This document shows positions 1-12,257 of a DNA stretch of 64,000 nt, one piece after another; within the stretch, counting starts at the first letter, position 1; every line of letters begins with the position of its first letter. Below the pieces are notes generated by a model. That model was not told the origin of the DNA. It searched no databases and worked only from the letters and a program-made list of their open reading frames with translations. The stretch spans positions 62,001 through 126,000 of the forward strand of contig JAQFVV010013288.1 in the NCBI GenBank assembly GCA_028023455.1. Reading direction: 5' to 3'. The DNA is from Epiperipatus broadwayi. Its lineage: Eukaryota > Onychophora > Udeonychophora > Euonychophora > Peripatidae. Position numbers and translations under genes: made by a program.

Positions 1-2860
1 ACAATGAGGTATTAGATGTAGTGAGAAATGGATTAGATTTTAGATTGAAAGGATTCATTTGTTTGTCATGTGTTTTGTTTTTTTTGTTTTTGTTTATGTG
101 CTGGGTAGACCAAAGTTAGGATGGAAGGTGCTGATACAACGTGAGAAATAAATTTCATAAATCTTATACACAGAAAATGACTTATGATTGCTCATTTAAA
201 TAATAAGTAAATTCATTTTTTTTATTGTTTTTTTTTGTTTCCGGACTTCACTGATATGAAACAGTATGATTTCATCGTCATACGTTTCACCTATTCTAGA
301 AATCAGTAGCCTTCATTTCCCTAGTTCAAACCCTAAAGGTACACATATATATAACTGTATACTTGGGAATTTAACATGTATAAAAATGTATGTTTACACG
401 TATATGTGTGTAATTGTATATGCACACATGTCTGCTATAATTGTATATATTTTGTAATAAATCTATTTGCTAAAAATGGTATATTCATATCTGAATGATA
501 TTATCATTATATAACGTACACACCTTATAATTTTATAAATATTCATCTTATGATTTTAAATAGTTGAATTGGTTTCAAGCTGGGAAAATTATATTAGATA
601 AGAACAGAATTCTCTAAAGTATTTCAAACTGGCTTTAAAGTACCCAATTACTTAACCATGTAGAGCAACTAAAAACAAAGGTAGATGTCTCACGTCTAGG
701 ATAAAACGCTAGCAGCTTAAATCTCTTTCAGTAAAAGAAAAGGAGAAGCAATCCAATGTTTAAAAAAAGAACTTTACCAATCTCATGAGACACCGCCGGT
801 ACAAATCCAGATTTTAGGATTCTTAATAAAATAAAAGTTGGACAATTAAACCTGCACTGAAATCCAGATTGGAACTGGAATCTGAGAAAAATAAAAGGAA
901 CAATGAATAAACCTGAAATCAATCAACCGATTCGTCTGAAGCTGATGCAATTAAGACTTCTTAGGTTTTAATGTCTAAAAATAAAGATTGTGAATGAACT
1001 GTAAGAGGGGGGGTTAAAAAAGTATAAAAAAGGCAGTTGAAAGAAAATTGTCATCCATTTTTGCTTTACTCGTGTTTCAACTTATATCCAGGCAGCAGGC
1101 CCAGTTTCTACCATGCAAATAAGTGGCTAGAAAAGCTAAGGCCATCTTCCCGATGGTCAAGAACCGTTTTATGGAGCCTGGAGACCCAAGCCACAGCCCT
1201 ACTTAAAGAATAGCCAACGATGAACCAGCTCAGATAAACCAGTCCATGCATGTATTTCATACTTTCAAGATGCAAGCCTCCAGATAAATAACCGGTAACC
1301 ACTTCTCAATCAAACTAAATCTTAAAGCTATAGCCATCTATAAATCTTTCCTAAAGCTAGCTATATAATAAGTAATGTGCACAAAGTCTTCCATTCAAAT
1401 CTTATAAATTAATCACACTATGTTTAAAAGGTGTATTCTCTCTTAAAGTAATTAACTGTATTAGATAAACGTATCTCAACCTGTATAATTTTAAAATACT
1501 TTAAACGTTAAATGTAAATCTTGCCTGATCGCAAATTCTTAAATCTCTTTTTTAAATTCAACTTACAAAAGCTTATTTGCCTTATTATTTTCTCTATTTG
1601 CATCTATACTTTTGCATCTATATATATATTTTGTTAAAATGCATTTATTGATTTATGCTTTGCCTTCGGAGCAGAAACTAGTAATTATTATAACTTAAAG
1701 AGACGTTTTGTTCTCAAGTAAAGTAATTATGCTGTTTGGCATATCTCTAGATTGTCTCTGGTCCGAAACCTACTTTGATATATTATTTGAACGGCTATGC
1801 GTAGCTTAATATCACATATGTTGCTTATTAAAAGGTTTGTTTGGTTAAATAAAAGAGAGTGATAATTTAAGGCATATTCAGTAGTTAGCCAAGTTTAAGC
1901 CTCAGATATGCTTTAGACCCCCTTAATGTAATTGCATATAATATGTAGTTAATTAATAAACTAGATCAATTTTAATAAAGTCCTCTTTAGCACAATTTCA
2001 GTGTTTATTTAACTAACTGGCGTAGAGTAGTTTGCAGAAGAAACTATAGATTTCGCGCTTTACTAGTTGTTATAATTAAGATTCCAAAAGCATTGTGAAT
2101 GAGTTTTTACAAAGCACTGAGGTGCATTCTGCCTTGCTATCATATAATTATTAAGATAAGATTAGGTTTTAAGGGCTATCTTATCATCCTTAGTTCGGAC
2201 AGCCTTCTCTTGAATGGGATAATGATTTTAAGGGTCATTCCCATTTCCTCCTTTAAAAACTGGAACACCGGAATCCAGCATCTTATATCGTGGCTGTTCG
2301 AGCATCCGAACTAAAAGTTCATGTATAGCAGGCGAGCGGTATCTGAGAACCGAGCAAATGTTGCTGAATCTCATGAGTAAAAGTGCATTCAAGATGCATC
2401 TGATGTAATTTGCATAGCGCCATAGCCTCAGAAGTTATGCTACAAAATGCCAGTTCATCTGCCATATATTAATTGTTCAGCATTGATCTGAACCTAAGAT
2501 CTAGTTTATCTAAGAATACCTACATAAAGAGCACATTGACTGCTCATCGCGTAATGGTAAATTTAAGTACACATTGTATAAAGTTCCCACTCTCTTAGAG
2601 TTTAACCCTTAACTTACTGAGTAGGAATGGCAGACATAATTTAGACATCAGTATAGACATAAAATAATTATTAATGTATAAATAATATAATAGAATAATG
2701 ATCGTTAAGTACAATTGATTACAGAACGTGTAGTTTGTATTTTCACCATCCCACCTGCGAGTGGAATATACAGTATATTAAATTGTGATTGTTTGTGTTT
2801 TGTCAATATTAAATAATTTTAAAATCTATTAACGTCTGCAATATTATTTACTTTGTTTAT
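1..2860. other. AT-rich stretch without a recognisable gene
   Basis: I see no coding sequence, RNA gene or complete transposon here. Two slightly GC-richer islands (about 1080-1310 and 2200-2460) contain short open frames on either strand that resemble nothing I know and lack flanking splice or initiation context. They may be old repeat fragments. Confidence 0.5.
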
Positions 2861-2864
2861 ATTA

Positions 2865-3085
2865 AATCACCATCCATAATGATTTTATATGCATGAGATA
2901 ATCAGCCATAGGTTGTGTGAGTGTGTTTGGTTAGGCTAGAAAACATTTAGTTAAATATCCCCGAGTCTCTCGTTTTACCCTTTGCTATTGCTGGCACGGA
3001 AATTGAGAGATTACGAGTGTAACCTCATATATGTCATTCATAAGGTAGTAAGTCAGGGAGTGTTGGTGAAGGAGCTGAGGTGCAG
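2865..3085 (+). repeat. Dispersed repeat, copy 1
   Basis: This block is clearly related to 5085-5315. Both share GAGTCTCT, then CTGCTGGCA, then CCTCATATATGTCATTCATA, then a GGAGTGTTG end. Identity looks like 75-80% with small indels. Both copies have the same orientation and are 2.2 kb apart, so this is either a dispersed repeat family or an old local duplication. No coding potential is visible. Confidence 0.6.
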
Positions 3086-3240
3086 TCAGATTTGGTCTCA
3101 AACCCTCATCTAGATCAGCCTTGGTATAATTTACCAAAACTCTGGATTTTGTTGCGTGGATGTTCAAATATGACTGTTACAATATTGTGTCTGAAGAACA
3201 TTTTAACTTCATTTTGATAGTAAACACAAATGTTCCACGA

Positions 3241-4215
3241 TTATTTTAAAGACATGTCCAATTCCTTTGCCATCATATCTTGTTTCATGTACTCTGTCAT
3301 GATACCTCCAAAGTATGGGGCTTTGTCCACTCTCAATGTTTCAACTTTTGACTCATGATCAGTCTTGAGGTCTTGTGATCTTAGTTTCACTTGAAACTTG
3401 TGAGTAGCATTAGATTGCTTTTCTCTCAACATTTGACATTTATAATCTAGTTTAGATACTAGATTACTCACATGTTGGTTTATCAAGGGGTTGAAGCACT
3501 CTACCTAATCTTGTGAATTGATTTGGTTTTAAGTTAGTGTGGCTAGTGGTTTAGTGTTTTGAAAACTTTATGCTTTTTTCATATTTGCAGTTCTTCCCAA
3601 GTTCTTCAACTTAAATTCACTTGCTTCAACACATTTGCTGTGATTTTCCATGTCATTACTTTGCCATGAGGCAATGTTGTGGTGGTGATAGTTTTCTCTT
3701 GTAATATTCATTTCAGCTAGTAGCAATTTGCTTCAATGTAATCATTACATCCGCAGACCTGTGGTTGGAGTAGTTTTGAGTTTTTGGTATTAGTTTCTCA
3801 CACTAATCTACATTGTATCATTACTCACATTTATTTTCATGAATCTTATCTGTGGGGTTGGTATTGGAATAACTGGATTAGTCTGATCTATGCTTGGCAT
3901 TGTCTCCCCCAAACTAAGGATAATAGGTCATTTGTATTTTATCGTTGGATAATTTATACATCCAACCATTCATTTTGACTTCTATATGAAGTCATTTTAG
4001 CTTCTATATCGGTCTTCATAATATTCATCTTGGCTTCTGTGCCAATCATGATGGCTTGGTACATCTGTTCTATGGTCATCCCATTTCCTGAAGTCAACAC
4101 TACTTTTACTTTCTGTATTTGACTTATTTCTTTGGTGGGTGTTTCTAAAGTCCTAAAAGCTACTTAACTATCTTTCTGTATCTGCAAGGATTGTTCTCTC
4201 TCCATTACAGTCCTG
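3241..4215 (-). pseudogene. Decayed reading frame of unknown family
   Basis: Read on the minus strand, several lysine/glutamate/glutamine-rich open stretches follow one another: about 4205-3965 (with motif EQMYQAIMIGTEAKMNIMK), about 3730-3575, and a final 81-codon ORF at 3486-3241 ending in a stop. They are separated by stops and frameshifts. The composition (soluble, charged, with Asn, His and Met) is unlike the hydrophobic Ile/Phe/Tyr-rich shadow ORFs elsewhere in the window, which suggests a once-coding sequence. I recognise no domain. It could be a gag-like or accessory ORF of a retroelement or a retroposed pseudogene. Confidence 0.35.
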
Positions 4216-5084
4216 CCAAATATTGTACTCGATGTAGGCCTTTCCCTCTTGTCAGTAGTATCATCTACAAACTCACTGTAATTATCAGCATTTATTTAAC
4301 TCAAAGCATCTCAATTCCATGTTACTTAATTGTTTACTACATCTGGTTATCAGTAACTTTTTTACCGAGCAAGTATAAAAATATTTATTTGTCAGACTAA
4401 AATTAGTACATGCTGTAATGTGTCATGCTGTCCCTAACAGTTTTGCTTTCAGCTTTGACTCCCTTTTTAAATCTACTGTTTAGCCTAAGACTTTTTATTA
4501 TAAGCCTGACTCCACTGTTTTAGTTTTTATTTGTCTTCTTTTTAACCAATAATTTCTTTATCATCGATCTCATTTCATTGAGTCATTCATTATGTTTTGC
4601 ATTTGCATTCCAAATTTTGTACACAATTTTCTATTACCACATTTGCTTAGAATTGGTTGAAGTTTATGAAGTACATTCTTTATTATTGGAATATTAATTA
4701 TTTGCCAAGAGCATAAGTTCATTAGGGTTTACCCTTACAGAAATATAAAATAAGGTCTGGTTTTGTACAAATATAATCTGCATAGAGAGTCAATTGCAAC
4801 TCATTGAGTATTATTAAATGATCTTTTATTAAATATTATGCTGATAAATCTTCATTCTTGCACTGGTTAACTCGCAAACCTAATAGGGAGAGCATAGTAA
4901 AATTAAGGCATGAATAGACTGTAGATTATTAGATGTGTAATAAACTCTTTTAAATCATAGCGCATCAGATGAGATTCTGTTCTCAAACTTGCTTATCATT
5001 GTTACACATGCGTGTGTTGGTCAATGCACTCATGTTTACGTAATCTATGTTTAATAATTAAATTATATTCACAGTGTTGCATAT

Positions 5085-5315
5085 CATAATCCATCCCAAA
5101 TATTAGTTGAGTTTTTTAATACCAGTGTTAGTTATTGATATATGCATTATCTAGTCAGCCATAGAGGTGTATTTATTTAAAGTATTAATAATTTAGTTAA
5201 TATTCTCTGAGTCTCTTGCTCCACCTTTTGCTACTGCTGGCATGCAAACTAAGAAATTCTGAGTGTAGCCTCATATATGTCATTCATAGGGAAGTAAATG
5301 ATGGAGTGTTGTATT
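5085..5315 (+). repeat. Dispersed repeat, copy 2
   Basis: This is the second copy of the family at 2865-3085. Similarity stops abruptly at the GGAGTGTTG end, exactly where the inverted SINE-like element at 5316 begins. That junction suggests the SINE-like unit inserted into this repeat. Confidence 0.6.
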
Positions 5316-5446
5316 TTTATATTGGACTATTGCATCATCTAATATGAACATTGAATGTCTTTAGAAAAATATAACTTTATTTAAATATTCCAAATACATT
5401 CAACTGTTAGTAATAGCACATCAAACAGATTAGTATATGCACAATG

Positions 5447-5479
5447 TTTCGATAGGTATTATTCCCCCCTCTTTTTCAG
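5447..5479 (-). ncRNA. Decayed hammerhead-like core, left SINE copy
   Basis: On the minus strand CTGAAAA (from CTGAAGA, positions 5479-5473) is followed by a GAGG...CCT hairpin and GAAAC at 5450-5446. The short sequence after GAAA reads ACAT where the sister copy reads ACGT, as expected from CpG decay of a palindromic mini stem III. One core base is changed, so activity is unlikely. Confidence 0.4.
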
Positions 5480-5544
5480 ATGTTGCTGACCAGTGACTGT
5501 ACTAGCATGGGATTCGAACCTGGACCCTTAGAATCTTGAGTATT

Positions 5545-5625
5545 GAATTGATGGCTCAGTTGGTTAGAGCGTTATGTTAAAATTCAATACTCAAGAATAT
5601 AAGGGTCCAGCTTTGAATCCCATGC
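5545..5625 (+). repeat. tRNA-like pol III promoter region of the SINE
   Basis: The A-box TGGCTCAGTTGG (5552-5563) matches the tRNA internal promoter consensus perfectly. The B-box position, GCTTTGAATCC (5610-5620), differs from GGTTCGAATCC at two bases. The left inverted half still carries the intact B-box GGTTCGAATC (5520-5511, minus). An extra internal stretch and a weak anticodon arm argue for a tRNA-derived SINE head, not a functional tRNA gene. Confidence 0.7.
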
Positions 5626-5655
5626 TAGTACTGTCATTGGCCAGGCCAGCAACAT

Positions 5656-5696
5656 CTGAAGAAGAGGAGATCATAATACTTCTCAAAACGTTGTGC
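5656..5696 (+). ncRNA. Hammerhead-like core, right SINE copy
   Basis: CTGAAGA (5656-5662), which satisfies the CUGANGA box, is followed by a stem II candidate (GAGGAGA with CTTCTC) and then AAAA at 5685-5688, where GAAA is needed. A palindromic ACGT (5688-5691) forms the minimal stem III position. Stem I is only about 3 bp. The G-to-A change in the core should inactivate it. Confidence 0.45.
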
Positions 5697-5964
5697 ATAT
5701 ACTAACCTGTCTGATATGATATTACTAATAGTTTAATGTATTTGGAATATTTAAATAAAGTTAATTTTTCCTAAAGACATTCAATACTCATATTAGATTA
5801 TGGAAATATTTCAATATAAAAATATAACTAAGGTGCTTGTTTTGACCATAATTTTATATTCCACATGGCTAGATAATTCAATAAAGAACATTATTTACAT
5901 TATAATTAAATACAAAATGTTTCAACATTGTATAAAATTTCAGTTTTTGGTTAAATAGTCAAAC

Positions 5965-5966
<2 letters not shown>

Positions 5967-6011
<45 letters not shown>
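5967..6011. repeat. (TA)n microsatellite
   Basis: An uninterrupted dinucleotide tract of about 45 bp running into (AC)n. It is one of at least a dozen in the window; others are about 9261-9320, 23170-23200, 24653-24690, 24705-24741, 25745-25777 and 27088-27160. Confidence 0.95.
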
Positions 6012-6019
<8 letters not shown>

Positions 6020-8400
6020 ATCTGAAAAATCGGTTGTATATCCAATAATCATACGAAGTGACTACTGAAGTATATATCTGAGTTTAAAATTTTAAACTTG
6101 ACATATTATTACAAGAAGTTAGTGTTTTATGATTGGGTAATTCTTCCTTGCATTCTGCATAATCGACAACCAAAATGGTCAAATGATTAAAACATTAAAT
6201 AAAATACAATTTTTTAACATCGTATATGTCTCTGCATTTAACTTTATGATTGAAAAGTAAAAGCAAGTTATACTTTATCTTTAATTGAAGTGGTTTATTA
6301 GCTTCCTTTTATTCAACATTTAGATATTCATGCTAATTTCTGGTGTGGTTATTGATAACATAGTTTATATTCCGCTAAGAATACAAAAAGGCATTTATTG
6401 TTTGCAGAACTTTTGTTGTCTCTATATAGGTAGATAGATTTTATTATATTCGTAAAGGATCATTTTAAACTATCGTTTTAATTAATAACTATACTTTTTT
6501 GTTAAAAAGCAATACAAAAATATACACATCAATAATAACAAAATTAAAAGAATATTAAAATATAATGATTAACTTCTGTGATTGATAAATTAGTAATATT
6601 TGATTTAATATTATTGCTTTTTATAATAAATTACAAGTAATATTTTTTTTTATTATAAGTTGAATATAAATAATGTTTAACAATTTACAAAACATGATTG
6701 TGTTTACTTTAATAAATTTAAATGCTATGTTATATTTTTCTAATATTATGATTTAACTTTGCATTTCTGATCACCATCACTGAATCTATTGATTTGACTT
6801 TTGTTGGTTGGGATGGGGTTATAATTGTATTAACATTAAACTATACTAACTCACTTATGACTAGCCTGTTGCAATTGTTTCATATTTTAACATATACTTG
6901 AAGGTAAAAATATGAATATAAACGAATATTAATTGATAATAAATCCCTAGTAAAATAGTTAAGATCAATATTGTTCAGAAAAAACGTATAATAAATATTA
7001 AAGGCCTGACTTTACAAAGTGCTCAAAAGTAAACATTACACACTTGTACAATTTCAGATTTTGTTAAAATTTTAAAAATTCAAATTTTAAGTTTGCACAT
7101 ACTTTGACTACTTGTTTATATTTATTTATGTAAAATGAAAGGAATTATTTAATGTTATGCTGTTGATATAAATAATTTATTTGAATTTTTTTCTTTCAGA
7201 ATATACATCAAAGAAAGTAAAATAATATATATCAGAAATTGATTAGCAGACAAAAAATAAAACAGCTTAGGTAAAAGGAATGTAAGTGTTATTTCTTTTA
7301 TCATTTTTTTTTTTTTGTATAAGTTGATTTTTTTCCAATTTCAAAGATTATATTTTTGACTTGAATGTAAGTAATAAAAAATTGGTGCAGAATTATTTAC
7401 TGAAAATTATTTTTGGCTGTAAAATTGTAATGAATCTTTTTGTTACGATTATTTGTTTTATTTTTTTACTCTTTCTGTTTATTTGTAATCTTGCTGTATT
7501 ATTTTTAAAAGGACTTGATTTTTGAAATAACAATTTAATGAACACTCTGAAAAAATTAAATTTTTATAGGGGAGTAACGATTTAATCATTAAAAATAAAA
7601 ATCATAAAAGGAATTAAAAAAGTGATGGTTTATGTTATTTAAGAACGGCACATTTGAAGATGTAATGTTCTGTTAACTTCCCATGATATATCCTTAATGT
7701 AATGATTACTGATATGTTCTATATATACAAATATAATTTTTTATATGTTCTATTGACCTTTTTTATGAATAAGGTTGAACATACAATTTTCATAGTAATA
7801 ATGATTATATAATAATGAAGATAAAATATTATTTGCTCATAAATTTTATATATGGTAAAAATGATAAAGCTGACAAATGTAATCACGATCATAAAATAAG
7901 AAGGAAACATTTTCAAATGTTATTAAATTTTAATTTAATCATAAATAGTAAATGTTAATGATTAAGTTTTAAAATAGGATTTTTTTATAAATTTTAAATT
8001 ATTCTACATAAAGTGTCAATTAAAATGATATATAATAGCATTTACCGATCATTATTATTAATAGATTTTAAAAAAAAATCAAAACATCCCATTAATGTAT
8101 CTAAATTCTAGATGTTGGTAGAATTTCATTTCGGACAATTCTTTCTTTTATAACAAAATAAATATTAAATTACATAATAATTTGTTTTCAAGTATATATT
8201 TAATAATGACATTGATAAGATTGAAGAATAAATATGTTACTAATTTATTTTGATCAACATATGCACATTTGCATAGTACATCTATATTGTATCCATTGCA
8301 AAGCAAGAGACATAATTGACCACAATAGTAATTAAAAGCACTCTATATAAAATGAACTCTTCTCAACCAGTCATCATTTGCTTCTATCTGATTGTGATTT
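6012..8400. other. Very AT-rich stretch, nothing recognised
   Basis: Composition is extremely AT-rich, with homopolymer T/A runs and stops in all frames. I see no gene, RNA or repeat structure I can support. Confidence 0.5.
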
Positions 8401-8404
8401 GAAG

Positions 8405-9140
8405 TTTGCATTGCCATATATATATATACAAACTTATTAAAGACAAACTAAACATTAGATTTTGATCTTTAAATAACTCTCCCAAACTATAAATGAAAAT
8501 AAAGTTACCGTTGACACTAAACACTAACTGAAATAATCATACAAATATCTAAACAATTATGCAATTACAAATATCCAGTAACGCCCTCTGTTTAAAACTC
8601 TATATCTCAATAATAGCGAACATCAAAATAATACCACTTTGATGTTGTATGCTAAACGATGTTAAATATTGAAATACAAACCAATTCAAACACAGAGCAT
8701 GAAATTTTAAATATAGACTTTTAAACAGAGGGCGTTACTGGATATTTGTAATTGTATAATGATTTAGATATTTGTATGATTATTTCAGTTAGAGTTAACA
8801 TTAACTTTATTTTCATTTATAGTTTGGGAGAGTTATTTAAAGATTAAAATCTAATGTTTAGTTTGTCTTTAATAAGTTTGTAAACATGTTAGTTTATTAG
8901 CAAAATTTAAGATCGTTTGCTTATTTAAAATTTCATGCTCTGTGTTTGAGTTGGTTTATATTTCAATATTTAACATAGTTTAGTGTACAACTTCAAAGTG
9001 GTATCATTTTGAAGTTTGCTATTATTGAGATATAGACTTTTAAACAGAGGGCATTACTGGATATTTGTAATTGTATAATGGTTTAGATATTTGTATGATT
9101 ATTTCAGTTAGTGTTAACAGTAACTTTATTTTCATATATA
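8405..9140. repeat. Inverted/tandem multimer of a ~319-bp noncoding unit
   Basis: A unit marked by AACAGAGGGC-TTACTGGATATTTG occurs twice in plus orientation (from about 8716 and 9035, period 319 bp) and once in minus orientation (about 8410-8620). The arrangement is one inverted copy followed by a direct tandem pair, bordered at 8401 and 9125 by TATATA tracts. No open frame and no CTGATGA core is visible. The layout matches the hammerhead multimers nearby, so it may be a related family that has lost or never had the ribozyme. Confidence 0.7.
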
Positions 9141-9256
9141 TATATATATATTGTTAAATGTCTAGAACAATCACTTTTTATAACATTTCCTGACTCTTTT
9201 ATAATTAAGAACTGTGAACCGTCAACAGACTGACTACTCTTTTATTTTTAATAATG

Positions 9257-9319
<63 letters not shown>

Positions 9320-10132
9320 TAGATATTGGCTTTTAAAAGATTGTTTTGTATGCAGAATCAAATAACCTGTTAAATATATTAAGCAATAAATTCATTTCAG
9401 ATATTCCAAAGTATAATCTTTCTCATCTTCTAGTTCCTTTGATATTTGGTTATATATTCAAAGGGATTATGTCGAAGTCAGATAAGCAATCTATCACTGC
9501 ATAGGTCAAAAGTTCCTACCATCAAAAGTAGAAACCAGTTTAAACCTAAAAAATCATTTATTATTTATGCTAATCTTTTAAAGGGTCATGTGATCTATGA
9601 ATTGATCTATGACTCTTATTTTGACTTTTTAAAGGAACTGTTTGTTGGTTTAGATACAATTAAGTGTTAGATAGAAACTCTACCTAACATTTAGAATTCA
9701 ATTCTATTAAATCATTTTATTGGACTCTTATTAATCAGAATTACAGGAAGAAAATGATCTCAACAGAAAATCACTATACAGACATAATAGGCACTTTACA
9801 ATATTTTTTTAGTTTTTCTTACCATGTAGATGCCAGAAAAACTATAATGAAAATACTAATATGTTTCTGTATTTTCAGAAAATCAAGATCAGCCAATGTA
9901 AAATTTAATGCTCATTTTTGTAACTATAAATCATTTAATGTTGTTTGATTTATATAAAAATAATATGAAAATAAACATATAAATAGAATTTTTTTCTATT
10001 TAAAGATAAAATAGACAAAACTGACTATATATATATTTTGCCACACACAGCAAGCTAGAGTAATCAATGGATGCCAGAAAACTTGTGCATAAAATCCCCA
10101 TCTAGTGCCTACTCATCCAATATCCCCAGACT

Positions 10133-10160
10133 AGTTAAGGCTTATGGCCTTCATCAGTGA
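10133..10160 (-). ncRNA. Broken hammerhead, minus unit of family A
   Basis: On the minus strand CTGATGA (10157-10151) and a perfect stem II (AGGC, loop CATAA, GCCT) are present, but the GAAA box is replaced by TAA followed by CTAGTCTGG. The second half of the core is therefore lost, while the sister unit at 10897-10938 keeps it. Confidence 0.6.
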
Positions 10161-10479
10161 GAAGCCTTGGATCTGAGAACACTGCATCTATATCTTAGGA
10201 TCTAATGCAACCCTCCAGCGATCACCTTTTATCTCCATTTAACTACAAAACTATGAGTCTTAAGTTGAAATCACCTTAATGTTTTCAATCCAAGACCATT
10301 AGCTTCTATAGTCATATGGGTCTGAATCCAGTTCAGTACCCATACATTTTGGTGTCTTTGGTTCTTTAATAACCATAGCCACCACTATCCTGTTAGGCAG
10401 GATTGGTTTTAAGCCAATAAATATCACATGACTATCTTCTCTTATGCTTGTGTATAACTGTTGTTAAAACAGGCAAAAC

Positions 10480-10483
<4 letters not shown>

Positions 10484-10561
<78 letters not shown>

Positions 10562-10562
10562 T
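10484..10562. repeat. (TA)n tract at a monomer junction
   Basis: About 80 bp of (TA)n lies between the two ends of the family A unit. The same junction holds short TATATATATA at 10025 and about 38 bp of TA at 11022, so the tract appears to be part of the element and to have expanded in place. Confidence 0.8.
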
Positions 10563-10896
10563 GCCACACACAGCAAGCTGGAGTAATCAATGGATGCCAG
10601 AAGGCTTGTGCATAAAATCCCCATCTAGTGCCTACTCATCCAATATCCCCAGACTAGTTTCTGCCTAATAGGATAGTGATGGCTATGGTTATTAAAGAAC
10701 CAAAAACACAAAATGTATGGGTACTGAACTGTGTTCAGACCTATATGACTATATAAGCTAATGGACTTGGATTGAAAACATTAAGGTGTTTTCAATTTAA
10801 GACTCATAGTTTTATAATTAAATGGAGGTAAAAGGTGGTTTCTGGAGAGTTGCATTAGATCCTAAGATCTAGATGCAGTGCTCTCAGATCCAAGGC

Positions 10897-10938
10897 TTCT
10901 CACTGATGAAGGCCATAAGTCAGAAACTAGTCTGGGGA
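10897..10938 (+). ncRNA. Type I hammerhead ribozyme, family A
   Basis: Parts in order: stem I strand TTCTCA (10897-10902), CTGATGA (10903-10909), stem II GGC/GTC closing a CATAA loop, GAAA (10923-10926), palindromic stem III ACTAGT (10926-10931), cleavage base C10932, and stem I partner TGGGGA (10933-10938) giving 6 bp including G-U pairs. One A-A mismatch at the base of stem II is the only core-adjacent weakness. A palindromic stem III this short is typical of hammerheads that act as dimers. Expected product ends are after C10932. Confidence 0.7.
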
Positions 10939-11020
10939 TATTGGATGAGTGGGCACTAGATGGGGATTTTATGCACAAGCCTTTTGTCATTCATTGATTA
11001 CTTTAGCTTGCTGTGTGTGG

Positions 11021-11062
<42 letters not shown>

Positions 11063-11988
11063 AGTTTTGCATGTTTTAACAACAGTTATACACAAACATA
11101 AGAGGAGGTAGTCATGTTTATTGGCTTAAAGATAAAATAAGAATGAAATTTATTCTGAAAAAATTGTTCTTTCCATGAAAAAATATTGTTGATGAGATAT
11201 GAAAGACAATGATTTTATGATCTGAAACAGTTGATTTGGATACAAATAATATCTCATAATCAAACTATGGTTATTGTCTAGGTACACCCCCTGGATATTA
11301 ATTTGGGGAACTACTCTGATTGCTAATATATATGTGCACTGGACTGAGACAAGTTAATTCTGATTTCCTGCAGGTAAAGTGAATAAAAACCTGGTTCAGT
11401 CATTTACTCCAGGAAATGTTTCGTCTATCTAATGTTAGTGTCAATATATTCCAACGTCTAATCACAGGCCATTAACTTTTTTATATTAATCTGGTTACTG
11501 AAGCTCAGGAGCAAATGTTAAATTATTCTTGCACTGAAGCCAAAGAAAAAATTCTGAAGAAAATGAAAAGTACATCACTAGCATTTTTATAGTCTTATTT
11601 GGATTATCTCATATAAGCTGGTGAATATTGTGGTAGAATACTAGGAATACATATCTTTTTCTAGCTTTTTTTCATAATACTCATGTCAATTATCACTAAT
11701 AAAACAGCTTTGCTTTATATACTTTTTTTATTTTTTTTTTCCATTTCAAAAAAGAAGTCTTAATTAGTTTAATATGAGGTTATTTTATTGTGTGAACTTA
11801 ACCTTTCCACATTTTGTGTTATACTAATTCTTCATTAAATATGCAACCTTTTTATAATTTGTATTTTTTGTTTTTACAAACATATTTATTGGGATTCGAA
11901 CTCAGACTTTCACACGACCCACAACTCTCAGTGTCATCTTATATTGCTGACCCACTTGATCACACACATGTTGAAAAGATAAATAATC

Positions 11989-12032
11989 ACCAATATATGT
12001 ATTTTCTGCTAAACTAGCATTCATAAGTTGGT
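11989..12032 (-). ncRNA. Decayed hammerhead, left arm of family B
   Basis: Minus-strand order: stem I ACCAA (12032-12028), CTTATGA where CTGATGA is expected, the same stem II hairpin as the right arm with end mismatches, AAAA where GAAA is expected, an AT-rich stem III, and stem I partner TTGGT (11993-11989). Stem I is a perfect 5 bp, which fixes the register used for the right-arm copy. Two core substitutions should make it inactive. Confidence 0.65.
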
Positions 12033-12257
12033 CCAGATTACCATCTCCACACATATATACAATCAGTACTCAGCTTTTTATCAGCTTTGGCACTAACGTG
12101 GGCTTTGAACATTCCATCATCATATTTTCAATGAAATGGAAGTCTGAAGAGTTGTGGATTGCGGTAGTTTTAAGCCTGTTTATTAAAGTATGAAGATTGG
12201 CTATCTTAATATAAAGCTGAGTACTGATTGTATATATGTGTGGAGATGGTAATCTGG

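Larger units (their letters stand above)
5316..5830. mobile_element. Inverted dimer of a tRNA-headed, hammerhead-like SINE
   Basis: Two copies of one unit face each other. Both outer ends share a module made of TATTTTTATATTGGA, a CATCTAATATG region, TTGAATGTCTTTAGAAAA and a TTTAAATATTCCAAATACATT block, inverted at the right end. Inside are tRNA-like halves meeting near 5549 and, outside each, a CTGAAGA-type core with a GAAAC-like partner. The right copy holds both pol III boxes; the left is truncated at the centre and keeps only the B-box half. The same family sits at 37290-37942 inside a LINE with a target duplication. Confidence 0.75.
10022..11130. mobile_element. Palindromic hammerhead-element multimer, family A
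   Basis: A minus-oriented unit (about 10036-10480), a minus-oriented fragment (10563-10663) and a plus-oriented unit (about 10664-11022, continuing at 11060-11130) are inverted copies of the same sequence. In all three places where the GCAAAACT end meets the GCCACACACAGCAAGCT end, a (TA)n tract lies between them (10028-10034, 10484-10562, 11022-11060). The plus unit holds a foldable hammerhead at 10897-10938. The minus unit holds a damaged version near 10133-10160, and the fragment only a GAAAC half. No protein is encoded. Sequence order resembles the 13-kb and 56-kb families. Confidence 0.8.

Noticed and set aside
1108-1302. 64-codon ORF in a GC-richer patch on the minus strand
   Set aside because: No family match by eye and no context; left as unannotated sequence.
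7190-7275. Possible exon after TTCTTTCAG and before GTAAAAG
   Set aside because: All frames contain stops; the segment is AT-rich and without similarity to anything.
9446-9948. Two consecutive 64-74 codon ORFs
   Set aside because: No recognisable domain and no shared frame. Likely chance, although an old exon or repeat ORF cannot be excluded.
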